Shown here in pieces: positions 11,697-21,977 of a stretch of 64,000 bases of DNA. Every line of letters starts with the position of its first letter. Within the stretch, counting starts at the first letter, position 1. A model generated the notes under the pieces. It was not told the DNA's origin, did no database searches, and saw only the letters and a list, made by a program, of their open reading frames with translations. The position numbers and the translations under genes were made by a program. Source of the DNA: Muscardinus avellanarius (taxonomy: Eukaryota > Chordata > Mammalia > Rodentia > Gliridae); assembly GCA_963383645.1 (NCBI GenBank), contig OY726569.1, forward strand, positions 25,093,054 through 25,157,053, written 5' to 3'.

Positions 11697-11727
11697 CTGT
11701 TTATCTTCTCTCCACAGCCTGGGCACC
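11697..11727 (+). promoter_or_regulatory. 3' splice acceptor of the OR11H7-like coding exon
   Basis: Pyrimidine tract and TTATCTTCTCTCCACAG ending at 11716, followed 11 bases later by the start codon in a fair context (GCACCATGA). This supports ATG 11728 over the in-frame ATG at 11593, which would lie in the intron. Confidence 0.65.
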
Positions 11728-12675
11728 ATGAATGAGTCAGGGATATCTAGAGTGACACACTTCGTCTTGTTGGGCTTTCCTGGTCCTTGGAAAACTCAGG
11801 TCATCCTTTTCTCTGTGATTCTGTTGGTCTACACATTAACTCTGACTGGGAATGTGGCCATCATTTTTGCAGTAAGGTGGAACCATCAACTTCATACCCC
11901 AATGTACCTGCTCCTGGCCAATTTCTCCTTCCTGGAAATTTGGTATGTGACGTGTACAGTTCCAAACATGCTAGTCAACTTTCTTTCCAAAACTAAGACC
12001 ATTTCTTTCTCTGGTTGCTTCACTCAATTCTATTTTTTCTTTTCCCTGGGCACAACTGAGTGCTTCTTCCTCTGCACTATGGCTTATGATCGGTATCTGG
12101 CTATCTGCCGCCCACTGCACTACCCCTCCATCATGACTGGACAGCTCTGTGGTCTTTTGGTTTCTCTGTGTTGGCTCATTGGATTCCTTGCACACCCAAT
12201 TCCCATTTTCTTCATTTCTCGACTCCCCTTCTGTGGTCCCAACATCATTGACCACTTTCTGTGTGACGTGGACCCACTGCTGGCGCTGACCTGTGCCCCT
12301 ACATCCGTTGTAGCGCATATATTCCATTCTCTGAGCTCTCTTTTCATCATTCTCACCGTTTTGTACATCCTCGGGTCCTATACCCTGGTGCTCAGAGCTG
12401 TGCTTCAGGTTCCCTCTTCTGCTGGACGACAAAAGGCCTTTTCTACGTGTGGGTCTCACTTGGTTGTGGTATCTCTGTTCTATGGAACCATAATGGTGAT
12501 GTACGTGAGTCACACATCAGGCAACTCCTTTGCTCTGCAAAAGATCATCACGCTGATATACTCTGTGGTGACCCCAGTCTTAAACCCTTTTATCTACAGC
12601 CTGCGCAACAAGGACATGAAACACGCCCTCCATCACGTCTTCTGTGGGATGAAAGCTACCAAAGCCCATGAATAG
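11728..12675 (+). CDS. OR11H7: Olfactory receptor, family 11 subfamily H member 7-like
   Basis: Intact 315-residue class II odorant receptor, expected in olfactory cilia signalling through Golf; ligand unknown. The start at 11728 follows a strong acceptor and gives the typical short N-terminus with an NES glycosylation sequon at residues 2-4. Signatures seen: GN in TM1 (41-42), HTPMY (56-60), MAYDRYLAIC (118-127), KAFSTCGSHL (236-245) and NPFIY in TM7 (286-290). It sits between the OR11H6-like and OR11H4-like genes, the position of OR11H7 in the human cluster as I know it, and it resembles that protein more than OR11G2. Human OR11H7 is known as a gene/pseudogene; here no stop or frameshift is present. 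OR11G2 is the main alternative name. Confidence 0.88.
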   Translation: MNESGISRVTHFVLLGFPGPWKTQVILFSVILLVYTLTLTGNVAIIFAVRWNHQLHTPMYLLLANFSFLEIWYVTCTVPNMLVNFLSKTKTISFSGCFTQFYFFFSLGTTECFFLCTMAYDRYLAICRPLHYPSIMTGQLCGLLVSLCWLIGFLAHPIPIFFISRLPFCGPNIIDHFLCDVDPLLALTCAPTSVVAHIFHSLSSLFIILTVLYILGSYTLVLRAVLQVPSSAGRQKAFSTCGSHLVVVSLFYGTIMVMYVSHTSGNSFALQKIITLIYSVVTPVLNPFIYSLRNKDMKHALHHVFCGMKATKAHE

Positions 12676-12855
12676 AGCATGTGTAACCCAATGGTACTCT
12701 CTCTACAAATGGAAAACTAATCATAGCCATCATAGTCCTTTTGTGTAAAGCAAATCCATTACGTATCTGATCACATTTTGATGAGCTTATACTTTCAGAA
12801 ATATGTTCCAAAGGAAGAGATAGGCCCCACATCTGTAGTAAAATAATTTTAAAAT

Positions 12856-13042
12856 TCTTCTGGGTGTGGTGGTACTGGTCCTGAAATCCCAGTACTTGGG
12901 AATCTGAGACAGGATGGTTCAAAGCTAGCCTCAGCGAGGACCTCAGCAACTTAGAGGAAAGAAAGGAAGGAAGGAAGAAGGGAAGGGGCCAGGAGTGTAT
13001 CTGAGAGATAGAATGCCCCTGGACTCCATTCCTGGTACCAAC
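12856..13042 (+). mobile_element. B1-dID-type SINE, diverged
   Basis: CTGGGTGTGGTGGTACTGG start, GGAAGG repeat in the middle, and AGAGATAGAATGCCCCTGGA in a decayed ID half. Lies about 180 bp after the OR11H7-like stop. Confidence 0.75.
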
Positions 13043-13424
13043 CTCATTAACATGTGTAGGGAGAAGAGGGGTGGGGTAGGATGGGATGTGGAAGGAAATA
13101 CACCAAGTGATGTGTACGCGCATGAAGGAATTCTCTTGAATTCATAATGTATAATTGCAATGCACTGGTAAAAGCATAAAAATAAAATAGGCATAGTAAA
13201 AAAAATTTAAGCTTCTCTATGTTTATACCCTATCAAGTCCAAATCATCCAATAAAACAGTTACAGGTATAGATGTTTAAACATTGTTGTAGCTTGAAAGA
13301 AAAAGAAATCCCTCACCTGAAAAACCAAGAGGTATCTCCTTGAAAACCCCACGGGCAATTAAGAACACATGCTTTTAGATGTGCAGAGCAGCCTTAACAG
13401 GGTGGGGAAAACACCAAAATAACC

Positions 13425-13475
13425 CACTTCAAGTCTATCTAGGTACCATCTAGGTACTAAGATAGACTTGAAGTG
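13425..13475. repeat. Short perfect inverted repeat (hairpin)
   Basis: A 16-bp arm CACTTCAAGTCTATCT at 13425-13440 is perfectly complementary to 13460-13475, with a 19-base loop. No family resemblance was recognised. Confidence 0.8.
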
Positions 13476-13580
13476 CCCATCTTGGTTCTGCCTTAAATCA
13501 GCCCTAACATTTCAGTGACTCAGTTGAACTCATTAATTGAAATAGGGACAAAAATGTTCTGTATAAAACTCAGTAACTGA

Positions 13581-13772
13581 AGCTGTGCAGGGTGGCACAG
13601 TACTTAGAAGGCTGAGACAGGAGGATCACAGGTTTGCGGCCAGACTCAGATATACAGTGAGGCCCTCCACAATTTAGTGAGATCCTGTCTCAAAATGAAG
13701 AATAAAAAATAGGGCTGGGGGGTACAGCTCGAAGGTAGAATGCCCTGGGCTCAATCCTCAGTACTGCAAAAA
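13581..13772 (+). mobile_element. B1-dID-type SINE
   Basis: GCTGTGCAGGGTGGCACAG start and TACAGCTCGAAGGTAGAATG in the ID half. Direct repeats AAAACTCAGTAACT and AAAACTCAATAACT flank it. Confidence 0.85.
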
Positions 13773-13989
13773 ATAAAAATAAAACTCAATAACTCACAAG
13801 TATCCTACTGCTGCAACTTACTAGCTGTTGAACATATAAAGTCATCTGACAACACCTATTCTTTTGTTAATATTCAACCTAGACACCACTTATACCAGAA
13901 AGACTTTTGCGCATCACCCAGCTGTCCTGTGTGCCCCTCCAGGAAGCATCTAGAATACAAAAAAGCTGAGATCAGGGAAGGCACAGCAA

Positions 13990-14342
13990 TGAGAAACTAA
14001 AGACAGTTAGTTATTGGGACTCCCGAAGGAAAAGGGACAACTTTATTTGGAAGCAAGAAGCTTATATAGTGCAGGCAGGAAAAACAACTTACATAGCACT
14101 ATTGCAAATATTAAGCCAGTGTTTACTATGCAAAAATCCAGTCCTTAGCGGGGCATGGTGGCGCATGCTTGCAATCCCAGTGCTTGGGAGGCTGAGACAG
14201 GAAGATTGCAGGTTCGAAGTCAGCCTCAGCCACTTAGTGAGGCTCTCAGCAACTTAGTAAGACCCTGTTTCCAAATAAAAAATAAAATGGGGCTGGGGTG
14301 CAGCTCAGAGATAGAATGGCCCTGAGTTAAATCCCCAGTACA

Positions 14343-14386
<44 letters not shown>

Positions 14387-14663
14387 CAGTCCTTATCTTA
14401 GCCCACCCTGTTTCTCCAACATTGTCTGGAAGCATCAACAGGAGCATGTTATCATGGCCCAGCCCTTGCCAACCACTTCTTCTAGCCATGAGTAAACAGC
14501 CTTGACCCTTGTCAAGGACGGCCAAGTGCAGCATCCTGTTCTTCACTGATGCTTAACATGGCTACGATCACGTCCACAGTTCTTGGCCTTCAAAGACGCT
14601 GACAGTCTCCCCTAGAAATGACCGAGCAGCTTCCTCTAGCATATCCCCCTTTTTGTTTTTTGA
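13990..14663 (-). mobile_element. 3' LTR and polypurine tract of the betaretrovirus-like ERV
   Basis: Read on the - strand, a polypurine tract (complement of CCCCCTTTTTGTTTTTT, about 14643-14661) is followed by a U3-like stretch, a TATA box TATATAA (14062-14068), a poly(A) signal AATAAA 20 bases further (14042-14047) and a short U5. Order and spacing fit an ERV LTR placed directly after env. A SINE at 14148-14343 splits it. The outer (left) border is uncertain and no TG...CA ends could be fixed. Confidence 0.65.
14148..14386 (+). mobile_element. B1-dID-type SINE plus (CA)n inside the ERV LTR
   Basis: GGGGCATGGTGGCGCATGCT start, GCAGCTCAGAGATAGAATG in the ID half, then about 20 CA units (14344-14385). 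Direct repeats CAGTCCTTA lie on both sides. Confidence 0.85.
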
Positions 14664-14671
14664 AGAGTTTA

Positions 14672-14882
14672 GTAAAGATGGGCATGGTGGTTATGCTTGT
14701 AATTCCAGCATTCAGGAGGCTGAGACAGGAGCATCACCATTCAAAGACAGCTTCAGCTACTTAGTGAAGCCCTTTGCAACTCAGTGAGACCCTGTTTCAA
14801 AATAAAGAATAAAAAATAAGGCTAGGGTGTAGTTCAGAGGTAGAATGCCCCTGGCTTCCATTTCTAATACCATCAAAAAAAA
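14672..14882 (+). mobile_element. B1-dID-type SINE between ERV polypurine tract and env end
   Basis: GGGCATGGTGGTTATGCTTG start, TGTAGTTCAGAGGTAGAATG in the ID half. It separates the polypurine tract from the end of the env frame. Confidence 0.85.
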
Positions 14883-14921
14883 GAATTTAGTGAAATAGAC
14901 AGTTGCTTGAGTAGGTTCAGC

Positions 14922-15489
14922 TCAATGCAAGCTGTTTACTCTGACCCTGTAGACTATTAATATGATAAAGAAACACAAACATAATAAAATTATTATGCCC
15001 AAAAATATAGGCCAATGCCATTTGTTCTCGTCAAAAGGATCAGAATTTTTCCATTCCTTCTTCATATTATTCCAAGAAGTTAGAGCATTCATATTAAGAT
15101 GAGAGGAAGAGATGGGTTGAATATCCTTCTGTAACTGCTGTATATGTAAGGAGACATTATGCTTCTCCCATATACCCATCAAGTGATTTTTAACATGATC
15201 ACAGGGGTGAAAAGTTTCATTATAAGGGACACTGGTGACACATATCTTAGGAAAAGCATGACAAAGTAACTTTGCTAAGTCTTCATGGAGGATACTGCAT
15301 CTCCTAACCATGCCCAGATAGTTTAATCTCAAATGTCTGATCTATCCTTTGTTGAACTTGCAAAGATTTAGACACTTTTTTTAATTGTCCACAAAACAGG
15401 TAGTCTGAGTTTTCTGCACTAAAGAGGTAACTGCAGTGTTGGTGGTCGTGAGCATAACTACCAAGGCTATCAATCCTGCTAGCAATCAT
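14922..15489 (-). pseudogene. ERV env transmembrane subunit remnant
   Basis: Two overlapping - strand frames (14922-15332 and 15304-15489) together look like the ectodomain, a hydrophobic membrane span (WPIFLGIIILLCLCFFIILI, about 14950-15010) and a short cytoplasmic tail. They are joined only through a frameshift near 15,310-15,330. Several N-x-S/T sequons are present in the ectodomain. Not functional. Confidence 0.7.
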
Positions 15490-15561
15490 CCAAGAAATCT
15501 TTTTTGCCTTTTGTGTGGATTGAGCAAGTCAGCCAATTTATGCAATAACTGCACAGTTTGC

Positions 15562-16338
15562 TCAGAGTGCCCTGTGTCCTTTAGTGTGGTAGGCACCCAC
15601 ACATGTGGTGGTCTCCTTTAGGATGATAAGATGTTGCACCTTCCTGCTACTGTTCACACATTTGGTGATGATACATTGCTGATACTTGACATGATATAAC
15701 TGATCAAATTCATTATAAGTAATGGAGAATTCTCCTGCTAACAACACATGGGGATGAAATACACAAGCTTGGGCATAAAAGATATTATTTGGAGTACCAG
15801 TTATAATGTAAGTGGTATTTTGATAAACATAGCTAGTACACCACCATTTTATGGGGCTCATGGTAGACAATAACTTCCATTGGGTGTCTTGAGTGGGTGC
15901 ACTATTATGCTGTGATTTAACTCCCACAAATTCTCCTCCATGCCAAGAAATAGAATGATTAGCAGAAAAAATAGCATATAAGTTGCCATTAACTTCAGAT
16001 AAATTCACATTATAGCTACAAAAGATACCATGAAGCATCCAGACTGTAAAATTAAAACTGTTGTTATTAACTAGTTTGGGTAGATAAATGTGAATAGCAA
16101 TTCTTCCACAGAATATCCTCAGACTCAAGATGCTGAACAAACATAGATTGACACACAGGTGAGTCAGGGCCCTGTCCAGGGGCTGACCCCTGCCCTGTTT
16201 AGGAGCAGCAAGACTTAACCAATGCATAATAGCATGAGACCTGTTATTTTGTTTTGGGGACCATATGAGCCAAAGGGATTGTTCAAGAGGAACGCAAAGA
16301 GGACAAGCAGTAGCACTTAAAATTATACAAAAAGGCAA
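15562..16338 (-). pseudogene. ERV env surface subunit remnant
   Basis: A 258-codon open stretch on the - strand, rich in tryptophan, cysteine and N-x-S/T sequons, placed between integrase and the transmembrane part. Position and composition support an env surface unit. The frame is lost between here and the transmembrane piece, and also upstream, where an ATG near 16,783 just after the end of pol may mark the old env start. Confidence 0.65.
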
Positions 16339-16804
16339 GGTTGCAGACTTTCCATAATAACCATATATTCTCCTTCCACATGTTTTATACTATCCAATTA
16401 TCTCCCGGAATATCCCAGAATCTTAGGGTTATTAAAAGCACCCTAGAGGGAAGCCATTTGGGGTTAAAGGATGGACCAAAGGCAGTTCAGACACCAGTGT
16501 CCAGCACTGTTCCTCTGAACAGACATTGCCGAGCAGTAAGCATAGCTAGGAAGACTGCTGGTGGAGTCGGAGCATGCCTGTGTGATCACATGTCTGCTCT
16601 GCCCATTGAACTGTCTTCTTTATTCCTCCCCAGGTGAGGTGCTGAGCCTTGATCATCTTCTTGGTCCATATCATTTTTCTGCCTCCTTGTGGTCGGTTTT
16701 CCTTTTCCAGGTCTGCAAAAGCTGTCAGGAGGAGAGGTCTATCCTGCTGGAGACACTCACCAGCTCCTCTCTCGGATCCATTGCTTGGTTTGATATTTTT
16801 TCCT

Positions 16805-17520
16805 CAAATCCAAACAGATCCTTTATATGAAAAAATGCACTCAAAACTTTGACCAAATGTTAATAAAGGATTAGGACCAAAACACAGACTATTCTTGGGA
16901 TCTTTCCAAAACACTTTGCCATGTTTTTTGAGTTCATTACCCCTCCAGTAATTTTCCACACGAGTCTCCCCAAACTCATTGCAAGTAAAAGAAACTTGAA
17001 GTTATTAGATCCATATATAATTTCCGGGCTAGAGACAGACTGCATATTCCCCCTTTTTGTTTTTTAAGTTGGCCCTTGAGCCATTGATGAGATCTTTCAA
17101 TTATGGCTTGCCCTGTACTGTTATAAGGAATTTTAGTAACATGATAAATATTTTAGTGTTGACAAAATTGAGCAAAAGCAGGACTAGTATAAATAGAGCT
17201 ATTATCCATTTTAATATGCTTTGGAATTTTAAGAACTGAAAAACTGGCAAGGCAATGCTGAATAACATTTTTTGGTTTTTTACCTGTAGAGACTGTGTAG
17301 CCCATAAGGCTTTACCATATGTATCCACAGAGACATGACTGGCTCCTACTTTACTGTGACATCCATCTGCCAAATAGAATTTCTTACTAAGCCTCTAGGG
17401 TTGAGCCCATGACCAATTTAGTATACTTTTTACTTATTCCTTTGTGAGGCAAAACTATTGTTGCAACATACAGGAAGGCTGATGTAGAAACTGATAGGAT
17501 TTTTGTGCCTCTGCTATAGT
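16805..17520 (-). pseudogene. ERV integrase remnant
   Basis: The D,D-35-E catalytic triad can be located on the - strand: first Asp codon 17323-17325 (within HVSVDTYG), second Asp 17214-17216 (MDNSS), Glu 17096-17098 ([11 protein letters not shown]). The last two are 118 bases apart rather than 108, so they are out of frame. The C-terminal domain follows at about 16,820-16,915 (FWKDPKN). The sequence coding KKQKGG contains a second copy of the 3' polypurine tract (17047-17063). Several stops; inactive. Confidence 0.75.
17047..17063 (-). other. Central polypurine-tract-like copy inside integrase
   Basis: The 17 bases CCCCCTTTTTGTTTTTT (+ strand) are identical to the 3' polypurine tract at about 14643-14661; both are preceded by GCATAT with one base difference. 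In lentiviruses and spumaviruses a central copy in this part of pol starts a second plus-strand segment. A role here is inference. Confidence 0.6.
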
Positions 17521-17744
17521 GCTAACAAATTTATCTACAATATCATTACTGGAGGTTAACAGCCAGGTGGCATGGAGTGGGCCCGAATGTGGGTTATGTA
17601 AAAGGTATATTGTCATGTATAGATAGTCAGGCATAACTTATGTAGAAGTTATATAGCTCTTTAGCAACAGTTCATTTTATATTGCTGGTTTAATAATTTT
17701 ACATACATTAGCGGCATAATGGAAAACTAAGTATATTGGAGAAC

Positions 17745-18590
17745 TTTTTTTTTCTTCAGAGACAAAGACAAAGGTTTATTCAGAAAAAGCAAGGGAAACA
17801 CGTTCAAGGGATAATGCAGGTTATTTCAAGAGGAAGAGAGCATCTTTGGGGGTCTCACAGTTCTTTTTTGAAGACACTCTGTGAGGGAGTGTGTAGGGGT
17901 ACACAGCAGGAATGGGAGTCTGAACTCCTCAGAATCCTCAGGTTCCAGGCATCAGTGGGTGGTAGCACACAAGCTTGGTCCTCCTAATGGATCCTTTGTT
18001 TACCAAACATCTAAGGAATCTCAGGTAGAAAGAAGGGACATTATGATTAAGAGTGTGGGCCTATTGAGGCTTCTGCCCAAGATAAAACAGACTTTGTAGG
18101 GTAAATTTAAAGATTATAAAATGTCTAGATTTTAAAAATATGTTTTCCTAGGTTGTCTACTTTCTACTTAATATTTTATTTCTTCTATCCTACCTTATCT
18201 CCCCCCTTGGAAACGTGGATCCCTCAATCATAAAGGCTGAGGACAAAAGTTCATCTTCTATAGTTTCTTCAATGCTGACAAGATACAAAGGCCCTACCTA
18301 GGCAGGGATCAGAAGTCTCGTTCTGATGTAAAGGATACAGAAACTGGCCTCAGTTCTTGAGCTGGATTTTTTTAGTAAGATCAGAAGCTAACAGCACTGA
18401 AGTAAACAGCTCCAGGAACATAAGGATCAATCGGTAGAATTTTTCCTCCTGCTTGCCTGAAGTTTTTGTTGTGCCCATCGTTCCAAGCCTGCCATCAGAG
18501 CTCCTGAGTCTACATTTGTAAGCCCTTACAACAAAGTCTTCCATTGTTTTTCAGTGGTTCTGCAATTACAGTAGGCATCTACATAAAAAA
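17745..18590 (-). mobile_element. Candidate ERV 3' end retrocopy inserted in the older ERV
   Basis: On the - strand: a hydrophobic env-like segment (FYRLILMFLELFTSVLLASD, about 18,380-18,440), a polypurine tract (complement of CCCCCCTT near 18,202-18,209), an LTR-like stretch, a poly(A) signal AATAAA about 25 bases before the end and then nine A (17745-17753). Ending at the poly(A) site rather than at U5 suggests a copied RNA. It lies within pol between integrase and reverse transcriptase. The 5' border and TSD were not identified. Confidence 0.4.
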
Positions 18591-19192
18591 TGGCATATTC
18601 GTACATTGTACAATAAGCCAGATATTATCTTCACTCTGGACCAAATGATTAGCATTTTAAACTGGAAGCCAAGTGGCCAACCTGTTAGGTTTTGTTGACA
18701 TTGTGAAACATCCTTAAGGCACAGAGCCTAAAACACAGCATATAATTTAGCATATTGGCTGCTATGATCCTATTTATTGTAAGAATAATTTGCTTACTAT
18801 GAATATTGTATGTCACAGATGTCTTTTGTTTTTACATATTTGGCAAAACCATCTATAAACCAAGTATTTTTTTCTGTAGGTTTAAGATTATTGTATCCTT
18901 TTTCCCATTTTATGAGAGACCCCATTAACTCTTTTATCTTTTTTCTGCAAGTTTAGCAAAGAAAGCCCTATAATAAAAAAGGAAACCTCTACCTTCTTAT
19001 ACCCCATTAAGATGTATGACTACAATGCACCAATAAAAAATGTTTAAAAATGGTAAATGTTTCACAAAAGTAGAAAGAAGCAAAATGCCTGGTTTATAGT
19101 ACACAAGAGAACTTAAACAAGTTTTAGTTGGGGTTTTTTGCTTGTTTGTTTTTACTTTGAACAAGTATTGGAAATCTTAAAGTATATCAATG
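18591..19192. other. Presumed ERV pol remnant, no clear motif
   Basis: Falls between the integrase and reverse transcriptase remnants of the - strand ERV, where connection and RNase H regions would be expected. It is AT-rich with no open frame of note and no motif I can assign with confidence. Confidence 0.35.
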
Positions 19193-19405
19193 TCAAGCCA
19201 GGCATGGTGGTGTACGCTTATAATCCCAGTACTTGGGAGGCTGAGACAGGAGGATAACACAGGTTCAAAGCCAGCCTCAGCTACTCAGTGAGGCTCTCAG
19301 CAACTTAGTGAGACCCTGTTTCCAAATAAAATATAAAATAGGTCTCGGAGTGTAGCCCAGAGGTAGAAAGCCCCTGGATTCCAAACCCGGTACCACCAAA
19401 AAAAA
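19193..19405 (+). mobile_element. B1-dID-type SINE inside ERV pol
   Basis: GCCAGGCATGGTGGTGTACG start, TGTAGCCCAGAGGTAGAAAG in the ID half. Direct repeats AAAGTATATCAATGTC (16 bp) flank it exactly. Confidence 0.9.
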
Positions 19406-19599
19406 GTATATCAATGTCTTGTCCAGATAACTGTATGTATTTTTGTATGTTTTGAATTAGGGTGGATATAAGGCCTATATAAGAGGTAATAGATCGAGTG
19501 GACTGATAACTAAGATGACATCATTTCATAATTTTACTATCTTGATTAACTTGCTGAAAAAGACTTTCCTCTGTGAGATTAATTTGACCCATAGTGCCT

Positions 19600-20715
19600 A
19601 ATTTAGGATTGACATGACTTTACTTGGGCTTCTTGAATTGACTTTTTTAAGCTGCTCAGAAGCTTCTTCAGTCATAGATCAAGGTGAGTTGAAGTCAGAT
19701 TCTCCTTGTAACATCTTAAACAAAGGTCCTAATTCTTCTGTGGAGAGCTTTAGAGAAGGTCTAATCCAGTTTATACCTCCCAGCAATTTTTGCCAGTCAT
19801 TTAAGGTTTGTAAATTATCATTTTGTATTTGGACCTTTTGTGAAATGATAGTTTGTTTCTTTATTATAGTGCCCAAATAGTGAAAGGGGATCATATGTTG
19901 TGCCTTTTTAAGTACCCAGCTCTGTGCCAGCAGGACGGGTTGACGTGATGAAAAAGTGCTCTTGAGACGTTATTCTTGGTCTTGAAGAAGTGAGAGAGGA
20001 GAAAGCAAGAGAGCCACACTCCCTGAGCAAAGCTCAGCTCTTCCTTTTAGTACAGGTTTACAGAATTAAGTCCAGGTCATTAATTGTCTCTGGCTAAGGA
20101 GTAGAGCATTGAACTAGAAATGCTTTAGAAGATAAACTGTTATCTGGAAGTTTTGCAAGAGTGGCAGTTTGCTGTCTTCAGCGTCCTTCTTGGGGAAGCC
20201 TTCCACCCTTAAGCAAAGCAAGCAAAGGCGTAGTAAAACAGGAGAAATAGCTTAGACAGTGAAGGGGCATCAAAGTCACTGCTTTCAGTTCCCTCAAGAG
20301 AGTAAGTCTTCTGCCAAAGCAAGGAAAAAGCTATAAATCCTTAAGCCAATATTTTTTAGACTTGGAACAGTTTTCCACATTTTAGGAGTTAAGTCCCCAT
20401 ATGGACATTTTTTAGTTGTTCATAGCACTGATGTAACAAAGGAACATTTTCTGAAGTTACCAATAAATCCATCTGCATAATGAATAATATCCATGTGGCA
20501 AAAAGCTTTCTGGTAACACTGACTGACTATGAGACATATTTTTGACACAAGGTGGGGCTCTTAGTTAATACCTCCTCATGGGATCTATGTTGTTAGTAAC
20601 AAGTACAGAGAATGCAAATCCCTGTTAATCTTGCAAAACCAATGGGATAGTAAAAAAAATCTATCTTTTATATCAATTTCCATTAACTTCCATCAAGAGA
20701 ATTGTGATGGCGCTG
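19600..20715 (-). pseudogene. ERV reverse transcriptase remnant
   Basis: On the - strand SPTLCQKYV (about 20,535-20,560) and the polymerase active-site region are visible. The usual YxDD motif reads YADG at 20468-20479, so the second catalytic Asp is lost. The thumb part lies at 19679-19894 (YLGTIIK, QKVQIQN, LLGGINWIRPSLKL). Between these an LTR-like insert of roughly 400 bp breaks the frame, and stops occur elsewhere. Inactive. Confidence 0.75.
19915..20330 (-). mobile_element. Candidate LTR-like insertion within reverse transcriptase
   Basis: The reverse transcriptase similarity stops near 20,330 and resumes near 19,910. The intervening sequence has on the - strand a TCTTGCTTTCTCCTCTCTCA stretch and AAGAATAA about 25 bases later, reminiscent of the R region of IAP-type LTRs. 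Ends and TSD could not be fixed. Confidence 0.35.
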
Positions 20716-20794
20716 ACAGTCTGGGCTGTAAGGCTCCAATACGATGCATGGTAGCACTGACATCCCATAGGTCATGTAACAGATGCTATTTTGT

Positions 20795-21006
20795 GTGTGA
20801 AGGGGGGGTTACTGGGGATGGAATCCAGGGGCATTCTACTTTTGAGCTACACCACCAGTCCTATTTTTTATTCTTTATTTGGAAACAGGGTCTCACTGAG
20901 TTGCAAAGGGCCTCACTAAGTAGCTGAGGCTGTCCTCGAACCACGATCCTCCTGTCTCAGCCTCCCAAATGCTGGAATTACAAGCACATGCCAACATGCC
21001 CAGCTA
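20795..21006 (-). mobile_element. B1-dID-type SINE, antisense, inside ERV pol
   Basis: ACTGGGGATGGAATCCAGGG (reverse ID half), CTCAGCCTCCCAAATGCTGG (reverse B1 half). GCTATTTT occurs on both sides. Confidence 0.85.
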
Positions 21007-21547
21007 ACATAGGCTATTTTCCAGTGACATTTTCAGGGATAGTAAAAATAGGAATATTCAAGGGACCATTAGTAGGTCCAATATGTCTTGTGTCTAACTG
21101 CTCTTAGACTAGTCTGTGTATACACACTAATTTTTCCTAGGAGACTGGCCATTGGCCCACCCATACAGGTTCATTTGACTTCTATTAAATAAGATTAGCA
21201 TGGGGGCAAAGAGAATGATCAGTAGCCACTGAAAGGCTGATACCCATTCCATGCCTGTTGTTCTTTGCAAGGTAGATTCTATCATACCTTGTTTTTATTT
21301 TCCAAAGCCTTTTCCTTTATACCCCATATTTACCATCTTATCTAGGCTTTTATCAGAAATAATCTTAACTTTTAAATGTGTCAACACACCTCGACCCTAT
21401 ATGTTTACAGTAAAGTTGAAAGTGTCCTTGAACCCCATCCTCATCTTTCCACTGCAATACTTTAACACTTTTACAAGGACTCTGAATTCCTTCCATACCA
21501 TTTAACACCATATGAGACTTTCCCTTAGCCCACCTCTTTGGCAAGCA

Positions 21548-21943
21548 TCAACCTGCAATTACACTTACATCAGCTCCAGTGTTTAATAATCCTTCAAATT
21601 GCATGCCATCAATAGTAAGGGTCATAAAAGCTATAGCCTGTCTAATCTCTTGCATCCAATAAGTATCAGAACTGCCAAATCTTTGTTCTTCTCTTACTCT
21701 AGCCATAGATTTTCCCTTTTTTGTTATAGGAAACAACAGTTTGTCAATATGGTCCTCTTTAGAGATATAAAATGTTCTAATGGCCTCTGTCATAACTTTA
21801 ATTTCTCCTTCATAATCTTGATTGACGACTCCTGGCAAAACAGTCAAACCTTTCATAGTGTTTCCACTTCTGCCTAGTAAGAGTTCCACAGTCCTACATG
21901 GCAATGGCCCAAAAACTCCAGTAGAAATGGCCTGTGGGTCCAT
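21548..21943 (-). pseudogene. ERV dUTPase-protease remnant
   Basis: One - strand open stretch of 131 codons. Its first part resembles a dUTPase core (RSGNTMKGLTVLPGVVN, about residues 25-42). Its end resembles the start of a retroviral aspartic protease (IDGMQFEGLLNTGADVSVI). The protease triad normally reads DTGA; here it is NTGA, so the catalytic Asp has become Asn. The order dUTPase then protease is betaretroviral. The rest of the protease is broken below 21,548. Confidence 0.8.
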
Positions 21944-21977
21944 CTGGAGAGTTAGGTGACTGAGGATTAAAGTCTAA

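Larger units (their letters stand above)
13990..21945 (-). mobile_element. Betaretrovirus-like (class II) endogenous retrovirus, decayed
   Basis: On the - strand, from high to low coordinates: dUTPase/protease, reverse transcriptase, integrase, env surface and transmembrane parts, polypurine tract and LTR. That is the order of a provirus lacking gag. A dUTPase fused in front of the protease is typical of betaretroviruses such as the mouse mammary tumour virus group. All coding parts carry frameshifts and stops, and at least four later insertions interrupt it. No intact viral gene remains. Where gag would be expected (above 21,950) there are SINEs and an unassigned region. A 5' LTR that clearly matches the 3' LTR was not found. 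Confidence 0.8.

Noticed and set aside
11593..11727. Upstream extension of the OR11H7-like frame
   Set aside because: It covers the pyrimidine tract and acceptor and is far longer at the N-terminus than any OR of this type.
11971..12513. 180-codon frame on the - strand inside the OR11H7-like gene
   Set aside because: Shadow of the receptor coding sequence; a similar shadow occurs in the OR11H4-like gene (32584-33000), with no family resemblance.
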